A stretch of DNA of 64,000 nt from Straminergon stramineum (taxonomy: Eukaryota; Streptophyta; Bryopsida; Hypnales; Calliergonaceae), in assembly GCA_963920665.1 (NCBI GenBank), contig OY987267.1:248001-312000 (forward strand), written 5' to 3'. The notes below the pieces were generated by a model. The model was given only the letters and a program-made list of their open reading frames with translations. It did not search any database and was not told the origin of the DNA. This document shows, piece by piece, positions 44,061 through 58,800 of the stretch; position 1 is the first letter of the stretch; every line of letters begins with the position of its first letter. The translations under genes and the position numbers were made by a program.

Positions 44061-44150
44061 ACTCTTTTTGTATATCATCATCATCATCATTATAGTAATA
44101 ATAATAGTAGTAATTATAATAATGATGACAACAATGATGAGATAGGCTTG
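44061..44150. repeat. ATC/AATAATG microsatellite
   Basis: CATCATCATCATCATTATAG followed by AATAATAATAGTAGTAATTA-type repeats. Confidence 0.85.
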
Positions 44151-47100
44151 ACTACTCTTTGTATAGCTAATGATGATTAATTGAGGATATGGGGACTTTG
44201 TGTTGCAATTAAGAGATTTTAGCAACAAAATTTTTGCACACATGTCAAAGTCCCAAAAGAATGGTTGTTAAAAATAGCTTTAGAGAATGGTGCAAATGTC
44301 TTATTGTTGATACACTTCCAAATGTTTATCGTCATCGTCAGGATGACATAAATCAACATCTTGAGCAAGATGTGAATCAAATGTAATGACTATGGCGTAT
44401 ATAAATACAAAGAGAACACACAAAGATACATCAAAATATTACAATACATTGATATTACCATTCAATATACCTTATAGGGGCTAGACAATAGATCTCCAGG
44501 GTAGAAGCACCCTACACTAGGTATAGTTTGGGCAAAATTTATAGTACTTGAAGTGTACATTTTATGTATTCTATATATAGTGTACATTTTTTATATTAGA
44601 ACTTGGAAGACTTAGTGTGTGCATGTTATGTACAGAAGAGATAACCAAGATGAAGAGATTTGATCCACAATAATAGGATCTAGCCCGAAATTGTTGAAAA
44701 ATTTATAGTTGAAATCTAAATGAACTTTGGAATGAATGGCAAAGATTACCTTAGAAATGTATTCTATGTACTCATAGTACTTTTTGTTACTAACTCAAGA
44801 AATATTTTTTCTTCAAAAATATAAATATTTGAAGGGATTAGACCATTAGCCATCCTATAGTTGACATACATGTTGCTTCCACAATCGGAAGATCAGCCAA
44901 AACATTCCATTTTTTATCGACTTTTAGCTGTAGAAGGGAATGCCATATAAACTCCTAAATTCTAGCAATAACTACAACAATGCCTTATTTATTAGCAAGA
45001 ATCCCTTACATAGTAAATAATCTATTAAAGTATTTGTAAGTCACTCAAAGTTAATCATTTATTTTTCTTCCACAAAATACTTTCCGTTCTTTGGGTAATT
45101 TTGAGGTATTTTCTATTCTCAAAAATATACTTTTTGTAGCTTGGAAAAAACATTTTTATAGTTTGATGGCCAACAAAAACAACTCTTTGTAGCGTTACTC
45201 ACCTACTGCATTTGAATACAAACCAAAAGGATATAGTTCTTCAATCCTAGAAAGTAGTCAAACCTTAATACATCCCTCAAAAGTACTTTTTTGACGTACT
45301 TTTTAGGAGGGGTGTAGCGTGCTCCTACCCACTAAGCCTAGTCTCTAGGTTAAGAAGCAACCACTTCATGTATATCATTTAGGAGTCATAGATGGCGTAA
45401 GGCTTGCAGGCATTGATGAGGTCAACAACTCAATGTTGACAAACAACTACTAGCAACCATAAAGCCATAGATGCCAAAAATGACAAGACAATATCAAGGA
45501 TTTGTATATTCTTTGTCTATGTCAAAACACTACATCAAAAAAGGTCCTAATGGTCAAAGATGGCCTTGAACTACCAGATGATGGTGGAGAGGTATTCAAA
45601 TTGAATGGTCATGGATGCAAATTCAATACCTAATGGTGACAGGTTCAATACCTAGTGTGAAATCAAAACCTCTCTACTTGATGAAAAATATATCCTTGCA
45701 ATGTAGGATGAAGTTTAGGACTCCAATTGGATGAAACTTAGTTAGACTTGGAGATTTGGAACAAGAACATAAGATTAGAAAGAATTAATCATCTAGAACC
45801 CAAAACCAAAGTCCAAAGTAGAGTTTGAATTGTAGGTCAAGAGTAATTAGCGGATGAAGTTTTAAAAATCACTTAACAATCAAACTTCATCCATCAAGAA
45901 CATTTAGCAAGAAATTTCAATCAGCAAATACCTTAACAATTTAGAAAGCTAGAATTAGGCTCTCCAAAAAAATATATTGAAACTGCAAACATAGTAAACA
46001 GACAAAAGTTGAATCAATGCTACGAGATTAAAGAACTTCAACTAATGACTTAAAAGATAGAGTAGGGGGCAAAAGCTAGAATCCTAGACTCATAGAACCA
46101 GCTCAGAGGAATCCATAGGCATCTCATACCTTAGGAAATACCCAAAATTGAAGAACTTGTAGAAGGATGAAGTTTCGTCCGAGTGTGGATAAAGTTTTTA
46201 TAGAAGTGTTCAGTGAAGACCAAACTCTAGATTTAGGTAGGCACAAAAATCTTAGGCACCCCCATAAAGTTTTGAGTTAGTTTGAATTAGAGAACTAGGT
46301 GTAAGTTGTGGATGAAGTTTGATGAATTGTATAGCGGTCAAACTTCATCCGTCCATAGCCTTTGCTAGGAAGCTCAGATAGGATCGAATTTTATAATTTA
46401 AAAACAACAAGGGATTCTCTTGAGGTTGGTGTTGTTAGTTTTTCTCTGAATCATCTTGCACCAAAAACCACAATGGCCTAGTTCATCGGCCAAGTATCTT
46501 AGAGTTTGACTTAGAATTCATAATTTTACACATATTGGGTACACTTAAACACTTAGAAAAGATCCATAGCTTGGAAGGCACAATGGACCACACTTAGACA
46601 CTCAAAAATAAGAATCGTTTAATCAAAATCCAAGAACCTAGTTGTGCTTACAATTTACTAAGGGTGGGTAAATTGGCGCTCACATATGGCCTTTAGATTT
46701 TATTTTTCATTACCCTTAGATATATTTAAACGAGTTAAGGCTTCACTTTGCCACAATTTTGTATTTTTTTTTTATGACTAAGCTAGCCATAAAGTGACCC
46801 ATTTTCACACTAGTCTACTTCTACTTTGTTTCTAGTTTAAAGTTTGGTACAAATTTAGGTCACTAGTACACATCATTCAATAGCCTTCATGCCCATTGCC
46901 TTTCCTTCATACACCTTGCTCATTACATTGAGCCTCCACCTGTCTACTTAGCTAGTAATGGATGTGGAACATTCTACATCATCTATTGTAGAGCCAAGGA
47001 AGTGATAATACATACTATGAATGTTATAAACTTTTGTGGCCATTTTTTAATCTTCATTCACAAAAAACTATGGTGATGCAAATATTGTAGTTTTAAAGAT

Positions 47101-47559
47101 GCTATTGTCTTAAGCATGATAGTGAAAAAATTTGAAAAAGAATCTTATGAGTGCATTTTTCTTTTCAAGTTGTGTTGGTAGTGTAAAGTGAAGCCTTTGT
47201 GAACAAAATTATTAAACACACTTTCAAAACCAAACATGGAAATAAACTATTTGAAGAATTTTTAAGAGAGATGTTCTACAGGTAAATCTTCTCTTCAAAG
47301 CGATCCTATAATTAGCTCTTAACTCCTATGCGCTCTAGTGTCCACTTTTTGGACAATGAATTAGTGTTTGGTTGAGAATGCCATGGAATATATTGTCCCT
47401 CAATAAAATTTGTACACCTTCTTTTGTTGCGGCCCTAGTAACACCTTATAGCTCCAACTAGACTTCAAGAGCCCTTCATAGCTTTCAAGGCTCACCACGC
47501 TCCAATACTAGTATCATTTAGGCTCAACTAACTAACACTGTACATGCCACACACTCACA
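44151..47559. other. Intergenic, no gene seen
   Basis: No coding region is supported. Text related to ATGAAGTTTGATGGATGAAG recurs in both orientations around 45660-46350 (TCAAACTTCATCC near 45883 and 46340), a degenerate dispersed motif. Confidence 0.4.
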
Positions 47560-48720
47560 GCATTAGTTCCCATTTTCAACTCACATTGCTAAGTCTTGGT
47601 GCCTAAGACTTCTAGCATGCACCCCACTTGTGCCACTTGGCATGTCACTTGGTGACATGGGGCAGAACTTCCATCTTACTGTGCTACGATTCATGGTGGC
47701 ACTACTCACCACGGTCCTAACCGCCCTTGATTGTCACCCCACTTCATACTAGGCCCGTTGTGCATTTGCTACTCTCACACCAATACTAATTGGGACTCAC
47801 AACTTGAGACACATGACCAAAGGCCTAACAAGGAGTGGGACTTCAACCAACCGGTGCCCCGGGACACACACACAAGTGTCCCAAGGAGCCTTGAAGCCGG
47901 TGGTGAAGTTACATCACCACCCATGAGTCACCGGGACTCACCAAGGCTCCAAGAGGGAGTGAGGAGGAAGACCAACTCCTCCTATAGTACTCTCTATAGT
48001 CTTCGGTAGACGCCCCCCCTCTTATGGATCAAATGGACTTTCCAAACCCCCTTGGGTTTTGGAAGACCACCCGTTTCCAACAGAAATCTCCAAGTTCCCA
48101 CTCTATTTGGAGTCCCGAACCTCCAAACGGCGTAATTTTGTTGATATGACTTCAAATCCCACATGCAAGCCCATTTCGGATATCTAGGTGACGAGTAGAT
48201 GTCGATGGACTCCTCACTTGTACCAATTGGACAAGTTCTCACAAAGTTATGGCCCTACAAAGATTCGGGTTCACCGGGAGTGATGTCACGCCTTCACCAC
48301 AGTCCTTCTCTTGGCCATAACTTTTGGCTCATGTCTTAGAACCTCATAATGCTTGGCATTATAAGTTCCTTGTCTTTGTAGCTTTCCAATGATATGCTAC
48401 ATGCCATGATTTGTTGAGTGATTCCTTAAGAACCCCTCACACCTAGCCTTTGAGTGTCCCAGCGCCACCAGGACACCCCCAACTTTGAACGGCCATAACT
48501 TCTAGCCCACTAGTCCAAATCACGCGTTCTTTGGATGGTTACAAGCGTCTTCTTAAGAGATTTCCAAGCATGTATGACATGCTACTATGCCCTTCTTAAC
48601 CAAGGCGCTATTGCGCCCTATTCACTCAGGGGTCTCTCATTTCTCCCTTCTTAGCCTATTGCAAGGCTTGGGAAGTCACCCCCAAGGTCCCCCTTGCTCA
48701 CTAAGGCACTTCGGGCACCC
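47560..48720. mobile_element. Retroelement-like relic, copy 2
   Basis: The 5' part (47560-48190) pairs with 43415-44060. The 3' part (48280-48720) is the CCATAACTTTTGGCTCA...AGCTTTCCAATGATATG type of text common in plant LTR retroelement leaders. It is more GC-rich than the surroundings. No protein-coding remains of gag or pol were found. Confidence 0.5.
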
Positions 48721-51316
48721 CAAGGAGATAGGAACGTGACATCTTTGGATTAAAAATCCTTCAAATTTTCCAAAAAGAGTTTATCATATATTAGAAGTAG
48801 ATAACCAAAAATGGCATTGAGCTCACCTACCTCATTAAATGTCTAGTCATTTGCAATACAATCTTTCTCATTAAGAATCAATTCCTTTGCAATTCTGATG
48901 CAATGACTTGCTCAGCAAAATAGTGAGTTGCCATTTGGGTGTAGTATTCTCATGAAAACATCTTGATTGGAATCCCCCTAACCACAACAAGTTTTACAGA
49001 AATTTCATTAGAGTTCTTTGTAGGTTGGATGGATGGCTCTGCTACACTTTATTATCTATTCATCATTTGCCTATGCTTCTCTCGAAACGCTTTGTGTAGG
49101 AAGATCCTTGGAAGAGTACTACCACGTCTACAACCAATGCATATTCTTCCCCCACTCATATGAATTCTAATGGCTAGGCAAATTCTCTTCATTGTACCCA
49201 TAGTGTTGGGGCATGTGCCTTTCGAGACCATGCATTTGGTATATGCATGAATGGAAAGGGGCCTTGCACTCCAAACATCTCTTTGTTGTCACCATTAGTG
49301 GAATGAGACATAGGGGGTGGAATACATGTTGACATGTACCAAAACTCCATCCACCCTCAAGGCCAAATGGATGAAAGTTGATAGTGTATATTGTTCACAC
49401 TAGAAGACCCCCTTGATTTTAAAACAAGCTCATTAATGTGAAAATACATTTTTCTAATGTCACGCATGTCCTTGTGGATGTCCAAAAAAATCTATCAAGA
49501 TCTACATGGCAAAAACATGTGAAATTTTGAAAAAACGCGCCATGTTTTTTAGTACAACATTTGTACAAACATGGTCAAAGAAGGTGCCAAAAGGGCGCCA
49601 TGAGGTAGCCACATCATTTCCATGTCATTGCCATGCAAGTGGATGGTGCCAAAAGGGTGGGTAGTACTACATGTAAATTTTTCACCCAGCTTAGCCGTGA
49701 TGTGGCCTATGATGTGGCACTACAAAATTGTGACCTAGCAGTGCAAAATTCACACGCAATAGGTCCATTCAATACAATTTGACGGGATTTAATCACAATT
49801 CGTATTCATTTGGACATTGCATCTGATGTGAGGGTGTTTTTAGAGATGTTGTTCTATAGAAGGGTGGTACACAAAGATGTTTATGTGGCATTTGTTGTGT
49901 GCAATTGGACATCTCATACAAAAATTGCAATGTATAAGTGGATGTCATCTCAACCATTCACAACATCAAATTCAATATTATAGTTGATTGAATTATGTTT
50001 TGGGGGATGTTTTTAGTAATATTGAGAAAAAATACTTCCATGTTTTTAGTGTCTTCTACTATGTTGTATAATACATGCTGTCCTTAGACAAGTTTCTATA
50101 CATCAACAATGATATTGTCAAGGATACAACATTTAGCATACCATGTTCTTTGGAACATGGCCCCAAACATCTAGTATGATTTCTCAATCTACACTTGTGT
50201 CATGTTTGACATTTATGTGGTTCAATGTAGTGTTATAGATGGCATCACTATTTATAGATAGTCATCTCATGAAGCATGATTGTAGTCATTTCATTTGTTT
50301 TTTAATTGATGATTTTACAAATTGAGGGGAAACCATCATCTAGAGCTTCTTTGTTGGTCCCAAATAAAAATTGAAAGTCTAATCTGACCAATTTGCAATG
50401 TCACAATGTGCAATTGAAAGATCATTAATTGGAACCAAAAAAATAAGAGGAACCAAAATATCATTTCAGGACCAAGGGAGGATTTTTTTTGAATTTATAT
50501 AGATCTATGTTGTCTAGATCTATATGAGCATCTAACAATTATGTAAAGAAAAGTTGAAATTTTTGAGTGATTTTTAATTCAAATGAAGAAATGAATCAAT
50601 AGGGTGGCCAAGCTTTGAAATTAAAATATTAATTAGTAACAATTGTTTTCTTCATTTGATTTTTCTTTGAAATATTGTACAACAAGTTTTTCATTTATAT
50701 TTAAAAATGAAATATTTAGATATAGTTGTTGTAATTAATGAAAGCAATTCTAGATTTGAAATAGTTTTTATATACAATGTTCACACAAATCTTATTGTTT
50801 TATAAATCTATTTTTAATTTTTTTTTTAGAATACAAATCAATACTTTATCATTTGCAAACACCCCCCTAAAATTATGAATGCAACCTTAGTTGCAAAGGT
50901 CTAAGGTAGCCGACCCATTCTGGATCCCCCCTTTTTCAGAGTATAGGTTGATGTTTTTTCAATTAATCATGGTTTACATTTCTACTCACAATTGACATGT
51001 ACTAGCTAAAGCAACATAAATGTTCAAGCAATATACATTGAAAGCCTAGAATGATCATTGTCTGTACATAGAATGCCATAGTTATAACTCTCATCAATTT
51101 TGTAACAAGCCTATGATTGGAAATATAATGACCTATATAGCAAGAATAGGTTTCACATAATCTTCACAAAAAATATTCATAGTAAAAATGTAAAAAAATT
51201 TCAAATCCTTCTAAAATCAATTTCACTACATGAGAAAAAAAATTCCCTCACCAAACCCATCCTACAACTATGATGAATTCCTTAAGTGGTTGGAAATGGT
51301 TCGGCTACCGTACAAG
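48721..51316. other. Intergenic, no gene seen
   Basis: No gene or clear element. Text around 49590-49730 (CCACATCA, CCATGTCATTGCCATG, GATGTGGC) has weak similarity to 58970-59110, suggesting an old dispersed repeat. Confidence 0.4.
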
Positions 51317-51754
51317 CTATTTAAGAATGTCAAGTTTGTCTAGTACAACATGAGCTTCATCCAATGATCTTACAAGGTTGGTAGTGTCTTTACCTTCACC
51401 TTTCATTTCATTATTCTTTTGTACAATCACCTCTGTAATATTACCCAACTTATTTAGCACCTGCTTCATATTATCCTTAATGATTTTCTTTGCTTCTATA
51501 GGAACTGTGCCTTTTTGGTATAGCACCTTCTCATTAGTCGGCGTCGCAGTGCCCGAATTGACAGCCGACTTAGGCTGACTACCTGGCACTTTGACTTCCG
51601 ACATTTTTGAGTTTCTTCCACAGCCTATGGTGTCTGAAGAACTTGCAATTTTAGAATGTTTATTGGATATGAACTTACTAAACTTCAAATGGATGCTTCG
51701 ATCATGCAATATCTTCAAATTTTGTCCATTTCCTTTGTATACATTTAAGGCCAA
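51317..51754 (-). CDS. Unrecognised small protein frame, 145 codons
   Basis: The frame runs 145 codons; a second Met at 51603 would give 95 residues. The C-terminal part reads like a real soluble, helical protein (KKIIKDNMKQVLNKLGNITE, then RSLDEAHVVLDKLDILK): lysine-rich, with heptad-like hydrophobics and few low-complexity residues. The N-terminal 50 residues are less convincing. I do not recognise the family. It could be an intron-containing gene whose last exon is seen, or a processed copy. No lesion is visible. Confidence 0.4.
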   Translation of the reverse strand: MALNVYKGNGQNLKILHDRSIHLKFSKFISNKHSKIASSSDTIGCGRNSKMSEVKVPGSQPKSAVNSGTATPTNEKVLYQKGTVPIEAKKIIKDNMKQVLNKLGNITEVIVQKNNEMKGEGKDTTNLVRSLDEAHVVLDKLDILK

Positions 51755-53552
51755 TACATTGTGGTGATTGTGTTCATAACTATATTCACTTTAGCAAAAT
51801 GTCTTCCAAGGTTTGCATCTTATTTGCTCTTGATTTGGCGTACAAGCATGCACCATTTTTAAGAGTAACTCAATATTAATCCATAAAGGACATCTCATGT
51901 CCATCCTTGGTGACACTTCATTAGTTTTCTATATTAAAATATACACTTCAAACATTTGATATTTTATTCTTATTTTATAATTATGAAACATAAAAATGAA
52001 TTTTATATAATTTTGAAAAAATTGGTAAAAATCAAATTAATTGCATAAACACTTAACAAATAGTATGAAAATTTCAACAAAAATAGAGATTATGGTGATT
52101 GACATCATGGTGTAATTGATGTATCCATTGAGCTTACACAAAGAGAAATCTAGTAGAGAAAATTCAAAAGTGGTGTATTTTAAGCTATCTAGATGCTACC
52201 ATCAAAGTGTCACAAAACGTGAAATTTTAACAATTTTGAACAAAAGAAGTAATAAACAATACATTATTGGGGCTACATTTTTTTTTGTTAACTTGACTTA
52301 TCAAAATTCTAACAATCATAACATTCTGATTATTTAGAAGGTAACTATGCATCTTTGAGACTGAATAATGGATTATCCTAATTCTATCCAAAATTCACGT
52401 AAAGTTTATAACAAATAAAATTATCCATTATTATAATAACAAATAGCCAATAGGTTTCGTATGGGAATAGAAGAAGAATTTCATTATAACACAAGTTAAA
52501 AACACCTACAAATCTTGGGTTGCATTGTTTTAAAATCTGATACAATTTTGATTTGATGATTTTAAAGGCTAAGGAATGTTAAAATAATTTGCTCATGTCT
52601 ACTATAACCTTTGATTGTTTGGTGTTTTGATGATTAGAAAGGAACACTTGGATGAGGAACACTCCAACAAATAAATGTGTTAAAATTATACTCTAATACA
52701 AGAGTTGAGATTTGATTACATTCTTTGTTATTCGATTGTGTTCTTATGTTAGTGACAAAAAGATAACATGACACTCCTAAGCCGTTGCTATCATCTTGGA
52801 ACAAAAACAAAATTGATCATCTAGTCTGTATGCATCAAATGCCAATGTTATTCATCAAATTTAAAGTATTTAAAGTATAAACAACGAAAACAAGATTAAG
52901 TGATTTTTTTAATCAATAAAGACAAACAATATCAGATGATGTATATTAAAATTAAAATTATTGTCATATTTTATAGAAGTAGTTGCAACATGTCATTTGC
53001 CACTCTTTTGGTGTAACCAAATTCTTATTTTCCTCTATATTGAATATAAAATGATGTGGGTTCAAAGCAAATTTACATAAAACCTAAAATTGTTAATTCT
53101 CTCTATGCTTCAAAACAACACATTCTAGAATGAGCTTTGTAGAATTTAAAGTTTACATTCCTAGTAACATTGAAATTTAGATGTTTGACGTCCATTTTGT
53201 GAATATAGAAAAATCTACGTGATGACAGTTCAGTAACCTTGTGATCATTTCCAATAGAAAAAGATATTTTGCAAAGGCTTTGAAGAAAGTCTAACCTTTC
53301 CAAGTAATTTGAGAAGCATGTACAAAATACACCAAGAAACATTTTGGTGTGTTACAATTTTGTTCCAAGATACTTTCAATACTAATCATATAAGGATAAA
53401 AAGTCAAAATAAGGCTCTCTTTTATGGGTGCACTTTGAATATGGAAGGGTTGCCAACGAAAGGACAACTTCTACTAACAACTATATTATAAATTTTTGTG
53501 ATCACACATATTTATCGAGAGTAAACCATATTCTAAGCTCGTTTATCCCAAT
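51755..53552. other. Intergenic with dispersed repeat relic
   Basis: The stretch 52000-52265 is related to 1440-1700 (ATGGTGATTGACATCATGG and following). No gene is supported elsewhere. Confidence 0.45.
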
Positions 53553-53735
53553 TACTAGTAGAAAATTGTATCGTAGTCAACAGAAACTAGTTGACATTTT
53601 CTATTTTCTATGACAAGAAAATTGAAAATTCGTATTGACTACATCATAGTTTCAGAAAATTTGTGTTCATTATAACACAATTTTTAGAAAACATCAACTA
53701 GTTTTTGTTGATTTTGACACTGTTTTTTTCTAGTG
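53553..53735. mobile_element. Miniature CACTA-type element, 183 bp
   Basis: The left end is TACTAGTAGAAAATTG, with the initial C of CACTA changed to T; the right end is GTTTTTTTCTAGTG. The triplet AAT flanks both sides (53550-53552 and 53736-53738). Interior arms carry CAACAGAAACTAGTTGA and ACATCAACTAGTTTTTGTTGA. Confidence 0.78.
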
Positions 53736-55222
53736 AATATAAAGAAATAGACAATATCATTGATTTAAATAATTTAAAAAATACTAGGGCTTTGCTCTCT
53801 TTGTAATCCATCACGCTTGAATGAAGGTTTTGGGACCTCATTCTAGCTTTGCAAACTTTGGCAATAATAATTTTTTCACGAATATCTAAGCCTAAAAGTT
53901 ATGGTCGGCAATATCAACTTCTTGAAATGAAGTGAACATCTCTTTGTCAATGAAATTTTGCACATGCACCTTCATTATGGAGACAATCAAAACCAATGCC
54001 TCAGACAGGATGTAAAACCCAAGGTCTGTGGCATATGCTATTGCAAAGTCTCTATTTTGGTGTGGGCTATGCTATATGTGTAGTGTAATTTAGTGACAAG
54101 ATGTTCTTTTTTGAATTTCAATCCAACTATTGAATTGAAGCTTTTCAAGTTTAGATTCTATTCTACTTTAGAAAATTAGAAAGTTCCCAAGTCCAAATGT
54201 AAAAATTCTTATTAAATGTGAAAACAATTTCAAAAGAATGGATTCATGTCAAATCTCATCCAAAAACCAAAATTTCAAAAAAATGGAATACATGCCTACT
54301 ATAAAATGAGAGCAATAAGATTGACAAGAGAATATAAAATTGCATACAACAACACCAATCTACACTTTAACAAGGACCAAGAGAAATTGCAACTTAAACC
54401 CTTGAAATTTGTACTCTCTTCCTTGTCACACAATATTCACAAAACTTTGAGCCACCACATTGGCTCACAAATTATAATTAGGAAAATTTATACAATTTAG
54501 GTGAAATGATAAGTTAGGCATTATTGGTTAGATAAATTTAAGCTATAATATGAACTAATGGATTTTCTAATAGGTAGGAATGGAAATTCTCAAACAAAGG
54601 TTTGAACTTTAGAAAATGAAAATTATGCAAAAATAAGGTAGATATCCTAGAGAAAAATTAGGATTTAAAAATCAAAAACACAATCATGAAGTAAAAAATA
54701 TGAATTAAATTAAATTGGATAAATGGTTAAATGTGGAGAATTTGGAATCAAAATGCTACATGAAGAAAATTGCATAAAAAAGAATTGGAAATTAAAAATT
54801 AAAATACAAAAAATACAAAATTAATTGGTAGAGATAGAACAACTATTAGAGTACTAACACTGTGAAAGACACTCCAAAATAGGAGAAAAAATAGTAAATT
54901 AGGGAGTTTCGTAGTAATGTAGCGCAATTTACAATAATTAGTGCAATTTCCTGCAAATTAGTGCAATTTCCTGCAAATTAGTGCAATTTTTAGTAAAGTA
55001 GCGTGAGGATGAAATTTTAGTGGATTGATTATGCAATTATTGGCTCTTAGGGTAGGAGTTTAGGTGGAGAAGTTCTTCTCTCTTTCTCTCTCTGCTCTCT
55101 AGCTTGGTGTGTGTTTTGGGGGGGAGTTTGAAAGAAATGGTTGGGGGGAAAATGAAACAAAAATGTTAGGAAGATGATTGTTATGAGTTAGGATCAAAGG
55201 TAGAAACAATTTGTTGAGTAGG
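53736..55222. other. Intergenic with a short tandem repeat
   Basis: A small tandem repeat at 54935-54985 carries TAGTGCAATTTCCTGCAAAT twice plus a partial unit. An 84-codon frame at 54246-54500 has no recognised content. Nothing else is supported. Confidence 0.45.
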
Positions 55223-55518
55223 CATTAGATGAGATTTGGGGAAAGAAGGGACCATTTCACGCTTGTTCTACATGCCATTCCCCTAGCAATGAGGGCATAG
55301 TTGACTGTTGTCAGCTATTATAAATACTAAAAATAGAAAAATGATTTTTTTAATCCCAAAATTGCAAAAGAAAAAAATTCAAAAGTTCAAAAAAAATCTT
55401 ACCTAATTGTCACCCAACCACATTAGCATTGTTGCAATGGAGCAGTTTAACAAGTTCCCAATTGTCGGGAACTATACGGAACTCATAGTCTTCTATTTGG
55501 CCCAAATCTCATCTAATG
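55223..55518. mobile_element. MITE family C, copy 2
   Basis: The ends CATTAGATGAGATTTGGG and CCCAAATCTCATCTAATG are nearly perfect inverted repeats. The interior matches 4951-5252 at AATGAGGGCATAGTTGAC and CAACCACATTAGCATTGTTG. The copies have diverged, but both kept complementary termini. Confidence 0.75.
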
Positions 55519-55700
55519 TTTTTACTCTTGGAGAGGGAGATGGGTGAAAAAATTAGGGTTTCGGAGGAGTTCAATGGACTAATAGGAGCTTCCGTGAGGA
55601 TTAAACATCAATTCTAGGATTGGGTTGTAGAATGGATTTGGATGACGAGGAAATGCTGGTGGGGTGGTTTGGAGTACTTTATTTAGGGAATTTAACCCTT

Positions 55701-55848
55701 AAAGGACAGATTGGTGACTGTGGAAATCATGGCTTTTGGAACCGTGTGACATCATCTACTTTAAAAAAACCAAAAATATCCATTGGAGGTCAAACTACTG
55801 TCATCCATCGGACACCAAACATCCGCGTCGACGTTTAAGGGTTAAACC
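55701..55848 (+). repeat. Dispersed repeat B, copy 2
   Basis: Near-identical to the two blocks at 3701-3799 and 3869-3915, here contiguous. Confidence 0.8.
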
Positions 55849-58800
55849 ATAAATCGGCTTTGATTGGGGCCGATCTGGGCATTCAATTTGGAGTCGAGGC
55901 TTGGACGAGATTCGTGCAGTGTCTTTGGTGAACAGCAAGAGAAGATGGGACGATGACAATAACGACAAACTGAACCTACTGAATTGCAGGCATCAAGACT
56001 AACTACGAAGAGAAGAGAGACACAAAATCAAACGAAGCAGAAGATTCCATGGCCCCAGGAACAAAGAAACCACCAGGCATCACGAGCAAGGGATCCCGTC
56101 ACCAAATTGGAAACAACAAATGAGAATCAAGACCAAAAGAAGACAAGGCAGCAAACAAGGGAAGATTCAAGCCACTTGACGGAAGTTTCAAGACTACCGA
56201 CACTTCGGAGCACAAATAGACGATGATCACGTTGAGAAGTTCGAGCGGCGATGAATCAAAGCGCCAAAATCATAGTTCGGAAGAAAATCGACCACAACGG
56301 ACGAGGAGCCCAGCCCTGCTTCCATCGGAGCACCTATCGAGGCCTGATGGTTCAAGGTAATGATGACCAGGTCGTGCGTGACTTGAATTTTTTTTTGTTA
56401 GATTTTTTTTTGTTGTTCTTTTTTTTTGCTGGTTTTCAAAGCTCTTCATAAGAATTAATTGTGTCAGGTAGGGACCGCAACACTACTTGCTGTTACTAAT
56501 GGGAAAGTCAATTGACAATCCAGTTAGACAGGAAATCTCTGACAAAACATTCAATTACCAAGTCAGAATTTGGAGGTTTCGCTTAGCAGGAACCATCTCC
56601 AATTAGGGTAAAATGGGATACTTAAACTTTTGTGCGCCATAGAGCCATGTATAAGGTAAACTAGCCTATGCAAACACCTAGGAAATGACCCATTACAGTT
56701 TTACATCACTCCATGACAGAATTTTTCTAATAAATGAGATTAGGACTGCAGTAGGTTGGTCAGTGGCCAAAATGAATGCCTTCCAGGGTATAGTAGAACC
56801 GCCTATGACCAACCACTTAAGGAATCTGTGCATGGTCCGGAGTTATAGAAGGCAATTTTAATTTACAACCCTGTGGACAAATAGAAATCATGGGCATTGC
56901 CAAAGTTTCGTAATTTTATTCCTTAAATTCAAATTGTTATGAATTTTAGAAGCCAAAAATTGGCCTGCTCCCATCCCCAATATATAGATTCTTCCATCAC
57001 TACTCATCTAGAGACTAATTGGGCTCTCAAATCGAAGCATATCTGTCATTACAGTAATGGCTACAAGATGGTTGGAAACTGAAAATTTAATGATTATCTG
57101 TTAATCATCTCTCTATTGAATTTCCCATTACCTATGTACTGACCATGGGTTATGGCTGGTAATGGGCGGTTCTACCATAATGGTGATGGGGTTACTAAGG
57201 TAGCAGGCTCGAAAATGGCACATCTAAGGAGAAAATCACAGCTGTGGAAGAAACAATGAGCCAAATGATTTCCAAATTTTTTTGGTAGGTACACAAATGG
57301 AAGAGAAATGCATGACAATTAGAACCATAATTTTCTAACTTAGAATGAATAAGATCTGATTTCTGAAGTGAAGAGTGCCTAGGTCGCTATTTATGGTTGT
57401 AGACTGCACCATTAATCAATTTGCATGTGTCGTTGAAAAGAGCACAATAGTTTCAAAATAGTTTAACAACTTCCACAGTGTATTCACAGAAGTTCCAAAA
57501 TACGTGAATAGGGTGTCTTGAGTGCATGGCAATATAACAAATTTTCATATCTTTTTTCTATATATTGCAGGCTCCACTTTCATTTACATTTACCTCTCCT
57601 TTGTCAATGTAATTTCAAATTATCTGTTTACAATTTAATGACACATTTATGTTTGCTGAACAACACAGAATAGTAGGCCTAAAACATGGTCCATGGTCCT
57701 AAAATCACACATATGTTGTCACAATAACCTTCTTCCTAAAATGTGGTCCATTTCAAGAACCACCCACACTGTTTATGGACCTTTTTTAGGGTCGATTCTT
57801 AATGCCCGCTCCATTTCAAGACCTCCTACTGTAGTAACTTCCTTAAGAACTTCAACTTTTTCAATGTAAATTCATCACAAGAAGTGTTTTTTATATTCCT
57901 TCATGACGTGGTCATGTTTGGAAATATTGCAGCCATGTTAGCCAAAACATTATCACTAATTTTGGTGGTAAGATGACCATTTATGGGTACTATTTTTGTT
58001 TATTATGAGGTAGTCTAGAAACTACTTTGGGCCAATTAGGTAGCACACTTCAAAAATTCATAAAAAATTCATACTTTATGACAGAAATAAGATTTCAATT
58101 GCTCTCTCCATTTCACACATTTGTATTTATATGGGAAAAAATTTAAAATTTTTCAATAATGTCAAGAAGTCAAACCAACCATTGTGCCTATCATAGGTTG
58201 GTTTAACTTAAGTGAACTAGTCACTAGATATTTCACACAAAAAGACTCATCCTTACAATCATTTAAGAACCAAAGTGCATGAAATAAGAACTAGGGTTGT
58301 AAATGGGACTAAGCAAATGTGCAAAACTTTGTGAGGCTATATGTTGTATGTTCATGTGTTTTAAAATGGGTGTGGTGTAACTAAGATCCTTTAGAGGAGT
58401 TGGTAAATGGATTGAGGATTAATTTATGGATGCATAGTGAAGTGTGATCTATGGTGGAACTACATGCTTAATTAGGGTTTCTAGAGCAGCGTCTAAAAAT
58501 AGAAATTTGTAGTGGTATGGGAAAATTCCATTGCTTGGAAGGCTAGGTAGTACACACTATTGTTTGGACTTTTGTAGGGGTGTTTTTTGTTACTTAGGTA
58601 AATAGTACTCACAAAAATACTACACTCAAAATTCTCAAGCAATGTAAAAAATCCCCAAACCTTCACTTTCTCTATTAGATTTAACAAATCTATTCAAAAT
58701 GACAAAAAATTAAAGGAAGAACAAATTGATCGGCAACACCATCAAAACTTCAATTACTAACTACACTAAAAGAATCTTTTGTTTATAGTGATAGCCCCCT

